64,000 nucleotides of DNA from Agarophyton chilense (Eukaryota > Rhodophyta > Florideophyceae > Gracilariales > Gracilariaceae): NCBI GenBank assembly GCA_030374765.1, contig JARGXX010000027.1, positions 806,001 to 870,000 of the forward strand, given 5' to 3'. The notes beneath the pieces were generated by a model. That model was not told where the DNA came from. It saw nothing but the letters and a program-made list of their open reading frames with translations, and did not search any database. The position numbers were made by a program, and so were the translations under genes. Positions 1-8,190 of the stretch are shown one piece after another; positions within the stretch are counted from its first letter, which is position 1, and every line of letters begins with the position of its first letter.

Positions 1-866
1 CTTGCTCCCTGGGGGAGGCAGACTCAGAGACAGAGCCCTCCGTTCCACCCGTAGTGTGGGGTGTAACTCCCACGGGGGATTCCGGCAGTACCGACGGAGG
101 TGAGGGGTAGAAACCGTTGGATCGGGAATGGGTATGGGTATCCCAAAGAATGGGGGAAAATCCGGCGAAGAGGAAAAACGGGGCGAGGGTCGGGCACTAA
201 CAGGCACCGGACCCGAGAACCCGAAAAGGGGCGAAACAACAAAAGAAACCCAATACAGGGGCGAAAACCTGTCCTCGAAAGGAAACACAAAAAACACGCA
301 ACAAGTAAGCAGAAACCCCACGGGGTATCGTGCACGCAGGTCGTCTGAGCGGTCCCAAGGGGGTGGTTGCACGGAACCCAAACGTGGGCACTCTCCAAGT
401 GGAGTCGTGTCCCTACGCAGGCGTTGCTAACCAGAGCCCGTTCCGGGTTGTAAGGCCGAAACGATGGCGACGAAGAACCTCTAAAGGTATCGAAGACCAA
501 CCTTGGTTACCATTTACTCTGAGCTTCGGACTGTCAGATCTCATCTCCCTAAGTAGGGCCCACTAACTAAACTCTACAGTAGTGCACACCTGCTCAGGGC
601 CATACACGTGGAGATCCAACTGTCAGGGCCTAAAAGTCCAACGTTCTACAAATATCCGAAAATCGGTGCCAAAATTAAGCCACGTGTATCACGGGGCCAA
701 TCCAACCATGGGCCATCCGATTTTTCCCTTTTAGGCGAAATATAACCAGAAAACAGTGCCACCTCAGCACACCTTAGAGGGGATCATAATCATAACCCTC
801 GGAGGGTTCAATCCTTATTCTATGAGTTGCATCTTCAAGTATCCCCTAACTGGGCGTTGTTTTACA
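1..866. other. GC-rich stretch without a recognisable gene
   Basis: Bases 1-560 are rich in G and C. They give overlapping open frames on both strands, the longest being 158 codons at 24-500 on the minus strand. All are Pro/Arg/Cys-rich and resemble no family I know, so composition explains them best. Short motifs such as a run of A followed by GGGGCGA and an AATACAGGGG block recur loosely at 15.66-15.72 kb, so this may be old LTR DNA. From about 570 to 866 I see only AT-richer sequence leading into the copia remnant. Confidence 0.4.
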
Positions 867-1230
867 CCTCTCAACGTCTGAAGCAGAATTTTATGCATTT
901 TCGGAGTGCATTGAACAGCTAGTATTGGTCAGGAACATCTTTGGCGAGCTTTCTACTCCGATACAAGAACCCATTGTGATTTATGAGGAAAACCTAGGGA
1001 CAATTGCATGGCCTCAAGATGTGCTTGGTATGCGTCACGTTAAGCATATTGAGCTCCGATTCCATTATGTTCTTGATGCTGTGAAAAAGAAACTGGTCTC
1101 TGTGAAGTTCATTGAGTCTGCCAAGAATCCCGCGGATATGTTCACCAAATCACTGCACGGAGATTCGTTCATTCAACACCGTAACTTTTTCGGTATTACT
1201 CATTGCATGAGCGTGGGGGGCTCTCAGTGA
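867..1230 (+). pseudogene. Ty1/copia RNase H, 5'-truncated remnant
   Basis: The translated frame reads LSTSEAEFYAFSECIEQ and continues to a stop at 1230. This is the C-terminal third of a copia-type RNase H: the SEAEFYA helix, a YEENLGTIA block (usually YEDN), then RHVKHIELRFHYVLD and NPADMFTKSLHG. Upstream of 867 the frame breaks up, so gag, protease, integrase and reverse transcriptase are gone or unrecognisable. The sequence differs clearly from the RNase H regions of Copia-1 and Copia-2 in this window, so it represents a third copia lineage. A G-rich tract at 1211-1219, just before the stop, is a plausible polypurine tract, which would put the 3' LTR from about 1228 onward. Confidence 0.8.
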
Positions 1231-1980
1231 GTTTGTGTTTGTAGTATTCAAGAGTTTGATATTCAAACTCTGAATATATATATTTTTGTATTTGAATATT
1301 TTACGAGATCATTATGACAAATGCTCTCGTCATTGTAATGTTACTATTTTCTCTCTCGTATGTTTTTGATTATCATAAAAGCGAGGTAGCAAACACTGTA
1401 ACATATGTTTGCTACCTCAACAAGCAACTTGTTCAGAACATAACCTTCGCTGTAATATATCGGGAGAGTTGTGGGGCATGCGGTTCACGTGATGCAGGGA
1501 TGTGGGGAGGAGTCGAGACGAACTGCGGGCTCTGACACCTGCGTTGTGGTTATATGGGAATTTGGCTATGTGCCGCGGATGGGCCAGATTTCTAATCCAG
1601 TTTTGTTATTTATTGCTTTTGCTAGGCTTCATTTACTATTACGCGAACATGAGTGAGGGTAGCAAAATCTTGAAATACATACATAATCGTTTATTATGCA
1701 CACCTGATTGGGGCTCGCAAAAACTTCGGATTATGCAGTTTTTCGCTAGTTCATTTTCCCTAGAAACTAGCAACTTTGAATGCGTGAAGTTATTTTGAGA
1801 AATTATGGAACTGCAAAAATGAAAAGATTCATGGGTTTTCTGTCCATTTTAGTTCGTCCATTCTTGACGCCTAAACTAGCATTCCGAGAATACAGAGGAT
1901 CTACGAAATGAGAAAATCTTTGCAGTGGGAGTCATTTACACGACCAGTGGTACCAGAAACCGCATGCAGCGTGTCATTCT
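1231..1980. other. Probable 3' LTR of the copia remnant and AT-rich spacer
   Basis: After the RNase H stop the DNA becomes AT-rich. At 1251-1271 there is a small perfect hairpin: 9-bp arms AGAGTTTGA/TCAAACTCT with a 3-base loop, as seen near LTR ends. No second LTR copy is present to fix the borders. The ORFs here (61-98 codons) show no family features. Confidence 0.35.
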
Positions 1981-2480
1981 AAACTATTTTCTGGCGTCAT
2001 TAGCCAGCGTACCATCAAAGAAAATGTGACAATGACGACCCTTTAAATCACCCAAAGCACAAACGACCTTTTGGATCTGTTGAGCCTTGTCGCGAGGAGG
2101 GGCAAAGATCAAGGCTTGCAGCTTTCTGACTGAAGTGTCAATGTGCTTGCAGATTCCAGTTACAAAGGTGGCAGTCTTTTCCATACCAAGATGAGCTTGT
2201 GCGATTGTATCTGTACCCAAGATCATGGGAATGATAGCACTTTGTTGCGAATAGCAGAGGGGTTTTCGATTCCACGTGCATAGATACCCCGCATAAGCTC
2301 GTCGCGAAGGTTCATGACATCAAAGTTTTCATGCATCTCAGTTTAGTTGGTTCTAAGTCTACCGTTGCACTCGTCAACGACTGCGGTTGGTCACGACCGG
2401 GTGGGTTTGCCGGTGCAGTACTGGCACTGTTCTGGACGGCTTCCTTCCAAGGAGGAGCGTCTGTATACCTATTAGTATCA
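1981..2480 (-). pseudogene. eIF4A DEAD-box helicase pseudogene, N-terminal part
   Basis: Read on the minus strand, the segment matches the first half of eIF4A, the RNA helicase that unwinds mRNA 5' ends for translation initiation. Visible pieces are NLRDELMRGIYARGIENPSA (Q-motif region), then MILGTDTIAQA, TATFVTGICKHIDTSVRKLQ and AQQIQKVVCALGD. The Walker A motif, normally AxxGxGKT, is degraded to LGMEKT. The Ia motif PTRELAQQ reads PPRDKAQQ. A stop follows at about 1984, so the DEAD box and whole second RecA domain are missing, and there is a frameshift near 2230. An intron-like 3' end (TACTAATAGGTATACAG) lies near 2465, which would argue against a processed copy. It is a decayed duplicate; the functional gene must lie elsewhere. 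Confidence 0.8.
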
Positions 2481-2627
2481 GCCGAATAGATCAAACACGT
2501 AGAGAAAGATAAAGCAGAAATCAGTTATTAAAGAAACACAAGGTGCTCAAAGAAGAAGAAACGAGTGGGTAGAGTCTTTGGTAGCAAAAGTCAGTACAAC
2601 AGCTGCAGTCGCATCTTAATTATTTGT

Positions 2628-4011
2628 TTACACTATATTTGTGTCCCGTATTTGATCCGTGCTGCTCCCACAAGTGCCATATGACCAGCTCAAAAATGCA
2701 CTGGTACTACTCTGCGTCTCCCAAAAATGTGCAGAGCGACCAAGGCGCAGAACTCGTTCCAGCTTCAGGTGTTTATGTCGCTCCAGAATCACGCCGAAAC
2801 GCGAACCGGATTCCTTGCTCCTCGACGCTAGCACTTCTGCCTGGAGCACATTTCCACCAATACCATTCTTCATACCCTCACGGTGATTCACAATCATGTT
2901 TTGCAGTATCACGCACGTGTCCATGACCACATGCCTGTCTTTTTTGTACAAAACCCGACTTGGTCTAAACAGTATGTAACTGTTTCCTTGCAGCACGCCA
3001 AAAGCCATCTTTGCATCCTTGCGTCGACCCTACTGCATCTTAGCCATCAGTTTTTCTTTTACGTGACCGGGTTTTTCAAAGTCTGCAAAAAGAAGGCTAC
3101 TTGGGATACATACAGTCTGCCAACCAGTAAACCGTCGTACGGAACCTACAATCGAGCTTCTAATCTACGAAAAGCTTGTAGTCTCCAATCGTTATCTCAT
3201 TACTTATCAAAGATCCCTCTACAACGTTTATATCGTTGTTGAAACCTTCCATTTGGAGGAATATATGCCAAATATAGAGGAAATTGTCAGAAATTGCTTT
3301 TAATGTAACCGTGTGTATCCATTTCTTCCCTTCATATTAACCATTTAGAGCGGTTGGAAAAATCGTTCACCTCCATTTACAGCAGTTTATACTCCCCAAC
3401 ATACCCAAAAAGCCAAGATTGTCCCTGCGACGCAGCAGAAGCTTGACTATTTTGTTTTTAGGTGGACGTAAGTACTCACTACCATAAAAATACAACAAAG
3501 CCTTGCAGAAACGAAGGAGTGTTTCCAGGATTGTGCTCTCTTCTATACGGAAATATTTATTAAGCTGATCAAGTGCTCCCTCATGCCCTAGCATCCGTAT
3601 TGCAGCAGTTCATTTTGGCAACGCGCTTAATCCCAGCACGCCGGCTCAGCTTGATCTCTAGGAAAAGTATCTATCGAATTTTGAAGCAGCACGAACAAGC
3701 TGTAAAAAGATTTAGCGCGTGATGCGTAATCTTCTTTCAAAGATGACTTTGTTGTAGACTGGATTTGGTGCAAAGTGATTGCGTACGAGACATTTGCATC
3801 CATCAGCATGGTCATGGTTTATATTAGGCGCGCGACCGGGTGGTGACCCACCATGTGCGCGCCGCTCAACAGTTTCTTCATCTGACGGGTAGAGGTTGTC
3901 TCCGACGATGCCGTCAAAGTCGTCGTCGTAGGCGTCCACTATCACGAGGTTGTCCATTGCGCAGCGATCAAGCGATAGACCAGCGAAATGGGCCTGCACT
4001 TGTGGGGTCAC
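2628..4011 (-). pseudogene. PIF/Harbinger (plant transposon protein-like) DDE transposase, decayed
   Basis: Pieces of one transposase run from about 4011 down to 2628 on the minus strand. The N-terminal piece (3712-4011) includes CLVRNHFAPNPVYNKVIFER, like the segment before the nuclease domain. The middle piece (3367-3594) has STILETLLRFCKALLYFYGS, EYLRPPKN and GFLGMLGSINCCKW, a strong match to the plant transposon protein family, where the last phrase is usually GMLGSIDCMHW. Between 3360 and 3010, broken frames retain a NDINVV block. The C-terminal piece (2628-3008) has GVLQGNSYILFRPSRV and the VMDTCVILQNMIVNH helix. The first catalytic Asp appears replaced by Asn in GSIN. At least three frame breaks make it non-functional. 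I could not identify terminal repeats or the expected 3-bp target duplication. Confidence 0.75.
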
Positions 4012-4333
4012 TATTCTTCTGGCCTAGAATATTTGCGGCAGGGATAGGCCAACCCAATTAACTTGTCACACGTATATAGTCGTTTGGGCATTTGGTCCGC
4101 AGCTCGTGGAGATGCTCTTACCCTGGTCTGGAAGGGTACTTGCTCCCAGTGCAAAAAGACGAGGTCCTCTAAAATCCCCCAATGAACGAAGAAAGCAACT
4201 TTCATCCCTTTTGTAAGGAAGATTGCTTTTCAAGAGAACTTCTGTGTAGTGATGCGCGAATTGGTGCATGAAAACACAATTCTTTCTTTTTCCTTCAATC
4301 GATTTGGGAAAACCTTAGTAAACTCTGCAGTAT
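4012..4333. other. Spacer between Harbinger remnant and GGCT-like gene
   Basis: I see no gene here. It probably contains the end of the Harbinger remnant and the promoter of the downstream gene. No TATA-like box stands out. Confidence 0.3.
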
Positions 4334-5557
4334 GTGGCTGAGGCAAGTAAGGAGTATAATCCATGGTGGATGAACTCGATCTCCCGTTTCCTCCGAGTAA
4401 AGACTGCCTTCGTTTGCTCTCTCCCATCCTCGTTGCTGTTCTCCTCGCCCTCACGGGATTCAATCCCTCTTCACCTGCAAAACTCTCTCCAAGCCAAAGA
4501 AAAAAAGCCCATCATGGATACTTCTGAGCAGCAATCTTCTTTGGACAATCGACCTGCTTTTTTGTGTCCTCTAGTTTTGAAGAATACACACGGTTGCCGT
4601 CAGTGCTTTGGAACTCCCCAACTTTGCGACAGAACCCCGACTGTTAGGTCCTCACGTTTCATGATGTCGACAACCTCAACCACCACACCCACTCGCTTGT
4701 ACTTTGGATATGCCTCAAATATGTCTCGCAAGAAGATGCAAAAGCGAACAGCAGGGGCGGAATTCGCCAATGTTTTGGTTGGGCGTCTTGAAGATTGGCA
4801 GCTTTGCATGAATATTGTAGGCAATCCACCGGCAGAGCCTGCATTTGGGAATATCAGACCCTGTATAGGAGATGAGGTTTTTGGAGTTGTCTACAACATC
4901 AAGACGGAATCAGATTGGAAGAAGCTGATGCGAAGTGAAGGCGTGGGAGGTCACTCGAAAAAATTGGTGTACCAAATAGTCGAAGTAAGTGTTGAATGCT
5001 TTTCACCGGAGACTCCCAGCGAAAGAACAGTGCGATCTGTTTTCACACTAATGTCCCCTCCGGCTGTGACCTTTTCTCGACAGCTCGAGACTCATGTTTT
5101 CCCATCGGCACGATACATGGACATAGTATTATCAGGAGCGAAAGAAGAAAGACTTCCCCGCAGTTACATTAATCGCCTTGAACGTATACCAGTGGCGAGG
5201 ACATGGAATGGTACTCTTCTGCAAGAAATGAATATTTTTACCGCAGTCCTGTCTTTTTTTCTTACAAGCAAGGGTATGGGTCGTGTGCTCTTACCATTCA
5301 GGGTTTCATATATCTACTCATATGCTCTTCATGAGAAGTTTGCACGAAGAGATGGAAGAGCGCTGTACGAACGGATGATGATGTTGTTGAGCAAAATTGC
5401 AATGTTCTGTGCATATATCTTTCCCAATATTGGAGCATTCTTTTTGCTTCTTGTCAGGGGACAAACCAGAGACACATATCGCAAAATACGGGAAGTAGTT
5501 AACTCTCAGAAAATATCCCGGAGTCCCGTTGATGCGAAGGATTCGAAGAATTCGTGA
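4334..5557 (+). CDS. gamma-glutamylcyclotransferase (GGCT/AIG2-like) family protein
   Basis: The core (about residues 121-290) matches the gamma-glutamylcyclotransferase fold. These enzymes release 5-oxoproline from gamma-glutamyl amino acids or peptides in glutathione turnover. RLYFGYASNM (121-130) is the substrate loop, normally YGSNM. MRSEGVGG (199-206) carries the expected catalytic glutamate (E202), and PSARYMDIVLSGAKEERLP followed by YINRLERIP is the characteristic C-terminal helix pair. The 407-residue frame is long for the family (about 150-200 residues). The first ATG is at 4334, with another at 4514 (MDTSEQ) that removes 60 residues. The region before the core is Ser/Thr/Cys-rich and could be an organelle transit peptide. 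The last 110 residues include two hydrophobic stretches (about 300-312 and 352-377) that may anchor it in a membrane. The substrate is not determined. Confidence 0.8.
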   Translation: MAEASKEYNPWWMNSISRFLRVKTAFVCSLPSSLLFSSPSRDSIPLHLQNSLQAKEKKPIMDTSEQQSSLDNRPAFLCPLVLKNTHGCRQCFGTPQLCDRTPTVRSSRFMMSTTSTTTPTRLYFGYASNMSRKKMQKRTAGAEFANVLVGRLEDWQLCMNIVGNPPAEPAFGNIRPCIGDEVFGVVYNIKTESDWKKLMRSEGVGGHSKKLVYQIVEVSVECFSPETPSERTVRSVFTLMSPPAVTFSRQLETHVFPSARYMDIVLSGAKEERLPRSYINRLERIPVARTWNGTLLQEMNIFTAVLSFFLTSKGMGRVLLPFRVSYIYSYALHEKFARRDGRALYERMMMLLSKIAMFCAYIFPNIGAFFLLLVRGQTRDTYRKIREVVNSQKISRSPVDAKDSKNS

Positions 5558-7053
5558 CTTGTTGTTAGTTACCCTGAGATCGGTCGTAGTGATACACGTT
5601 GATAAGCATGAAGAGCCATCGCAAGACAAGACAAATGTTTGTCACAACGAGTGCAGCGTGTGCATTATGTATACTAAGGATGTAAGTATATGAAGACTCA
5701 TATACAGGTTCTCTCTCATACTTGACCTATAGATGCGAAACAATAATACTTTTGCACTGATTAAATGTACTGCAAGAGCGCCAATTACAAGTAGCAACAT
5801 TAGAAAAGCAATGGGCTCCGTGAAGGTGGGCCAACTAGTAGTAACCCAGCCACAAAATCACCCTCGACAAACACACGAGTATCCGTGTGCGACGACATGG
5901 CCCTGGGCCGGATACGGTCGGAAGGAAGGCTGTGTGGTACATTGCTCTCCGAACAAACAATGTAGCAACTGAAATCCAAAGGGGAAAGCCGAAGTGCAAG
6001 TACAAACAGAGATAAAGCACGGACACAGTACACAGCAAAAGCAAAACAAAACATGTGTGAGGTGGAAAGCTGCGTTCTGCTGGAACACATGAGCCATTAA
6101 ACCAAAAAGTTTAGCACCCTTTGAAGCCGCCAGCGAACTACACAGGCGAATAACGGCTTGGCATATACATACCCTCCATTTCCATTTCTTGGGTGTCGTT
6201 GTCGGTCCAGCCCTCTAAGGCCACGGAGAGGAACAATGCAATGCACGACGCACCATGATAATCAGCATGTCTCGTTTTTTCCATTTTGATATTCATGAGA
6301 ACATTGCTGAAACGATAGTTTAGATTGTGTCCGAGAACACTCGTTCTTTGGGGGTCAATGATTGAGACAAAATCAGGTTCTTAAGCACTCTGTCGTCAGT
6401 AGCAACAGACTCAAAAAAAACCATTCCCTCATGAAAATAAACTTCATGCGCCCCGAGAGCCGCCAGGATAGCGCCTCTCCAGCCTCAAATCCAAAAAACG
6501 AGGCCTGTGTCGGTGGCATATCGAAATGACTCCTCCCAAGAACATTGATGATGTTGTTGGAACAGAGATACCGAGGATAATGAAAACTGTTAAGAATTAT
6601 CAATTGCCTAGCGCTTGATAGGACTCAGCACCTGACGTCTGTCCTGTTGTAGAAGATTCACTTGGCTCAGAAAGAAAGCATCTCTCGCCAAAGTGCCGTT
6701 GCCATCGAGCAGGGAGACCGTCACGGGTTATTAGTACAATTGCAGAAAGCTCCACGGAGCTTTCTTCAAAAGAAAAAAGCTGTTACTGGGACCGGTGAGC
6801 AAACGATACTGCTCCATCCGCGATTTAAAGTTTCAGGTTCTCACCGGTGGGCGTCGCAAGGGTGAGCGAAGGTTATGAGGACACTTAACGCAGACTGGGA
6901 GTTCTTTACTTGCTGGAAGTACAAGAAAGGAGCAACCGTTTCAACACATTGGGCACAGCACTGAACGGGACAGCGAAACTGCGTCTTTCGAATCATAAAT
7001 ATTGACAATGTCGGAGCGCGAAGAACGGTGTAGGGGTACTGCTGCACATTACA
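5558..7053. other. Intergenic region without a supported gene
   Basis: About 1.5 kb between the GGCT-like gene and the 3' end of the Rheb-like gene. ORFs of up to 96 codons overlap on both strands and look random. A small hairpin (GAAAGCTC / GAGCTTTC with a 4-base loop) lies near 6748-6767. I found no tRNA and no recognisable transposon protein. Confidence 0.4.
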
Positions 7054-7731
7054 TTACTGCACATTGCATACATTGGATTTGTGCTCAGCCCGGGACAGGC
7101 GTGGTTGCGATTTTTGCAGCGGAGAATTGGCAGAGGATTCGGAAAACTCGTACTGGTTTGCATACATGATTCTCAACAGACGAACGAAGACGTCCTGAAC
7201 ATTTTCACCAGTGAGTGCGGAGGTTTCGTAGTAAGGGATGTCATTCTCGTCAGCAAAACGTTGGGCAACTTCACGGGATACACGGCGATGCTTTGTGTCA
7301 TCAATTTGATTGCCGACCAGGATTCGGGGAAGTTCTTTGGTGCCCTTTGGGTTGAGCACTTGAAGGGTATCCAGAAGCTTCTCGTTGACACGTTTTATAA
7401 TGTGAAAGGTGCCGTGGTGGAGCACGGAGAACATCAAGATGTAGCCATCTACACCGATGGTATACTGATGGCCAAAGTGGGGAAACTCATCCTGACCGTC
7501 GGCATCGACGATGGTAACCTCATAGCGATTGCCGTCGACGGTTGTCGTCCATAGGAAAGAATCCTCACAGGTGGGCATGTACTCGGGCTCGAATCTGCCG
7601 TACGTACATTGAATGACCACCGCGCTCTTCCCGACACCGCGCGCACCGAGCACAGCAATACGTTTTCTGAGACAGAACGGGCTACGCGGAGACGGCGGGG
7701 GCTCGCGGTTGGGTCGGTCGACCTGCGACAT
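7054..7731 (-). CDS. RHEB: Rheb-like small GTPase
   Basis: A 225-residue Ras-superfamily GTPase. G1 is GARGVGKS (29-36). The Arg at the position of Ras Gly12 (R31) is a hallmark of Rheb (R15 in human). Switch I is PTCEDSF (53-59; Rheb has PTIENTF), G3 is DADGQDEF (76-83), G4 is NQID (141-144) and G5 is ETSA (169-172). The protein ends in CNVQ, a CaaX box that would be prenylated to place it on endomembranes, where Rheb activates TORC1. Departures from the family: Asp for Ala in DxAG, Gln for Lys in NKxD, and a Pro-rich N-terminal extension of about 20 residues. The start at 7731 gives the first in-frame Met. It is divergently arranged with NAA15, separated by 459 bp. It could be another Ras-like protein, but R31, the GQDE box and the CaaX end favour Rheb. 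Confidence 0.82.
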   Translation of the reverse strand: MSQVDRPNREPPPSPRSPFCLRKRIAVLGARGVGKSAVVIQCTYGRFEPEYMPTCEDSFLWTTTVDGNRYEVTIVDADGQDEFPHFGHQYTIGVDGYILMFSVLHHGTFHIIKRVNEKLLDTLQVLNPKGTKELPRILVGNQIDDTKHRRVSREVAQRFADENDIPYYETSALTGENVQDVFVRLLRIMYANQYEFSESSANSPLQKSQPRLSRAEHKSNVCNVQ

Positions 7732-8190
7732 GGAGCGGACGACGAAGAAGGTGGGGAGATACGGCGGAATGGTGATTCACACAAGCTCCGTTTGCAACAC
7801 GCAGCTACTGTACACCTCTTTGGAGCAGCAGCCAGTCACGCTGCGTGAGGCCTGCGTGATGGTCACCCGTACACTGCCACGTCGCCAAAAACTGGACATG
7901 CACACGTGGTATAGTCTCACAACAGGCTGTGCCCAGAAGGGCTTTCCTCTCCCCCCCCTTGTTGCGTAGACGGCCCCCTAGATAGCTCTCGCTGGACAGT
8001 GGAGCTGTTTCGAGTGCGCCCCATGTGTCACAACATATTATCTAGATAGAGCCCGCGTCGCCGCCGACGTCTCCAGCTGGTTGCGTTCCAATGCTCGTAC
8101 GCAGCGCCTCCCATCCCGCTCAGTGCCCGCCGTCCCCCCTCGCTCTGTTTCCCCTTCCCCTTCCCCTTCCCCTCTCCCCATCACCCAAGA
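7732..8190. promoter_or_regulatory. Shared divergent promoter region of the Rheb-like gene and NAA15
   Basis: The 459 bp between the two start codons must carry both promoters. The NAA15 side ends in a pure pyrimidine tract (8148-8179, repeated CCCCTT units) 11 bases before the ATG. A similar tract precedes the formin start on its own strand. I see no TATA box at a convincing distance. The role of the pyrimidine tract (core promoter or leader) is inference. Confidence 0.45.

Noticed and set aside
24..500. Minus-strand frame of 158 codons
   Set aside because: Low-complexity Pro/Arg/Phe/Cys content, overlapped by equally long frames on the other strand, no family resemblance.
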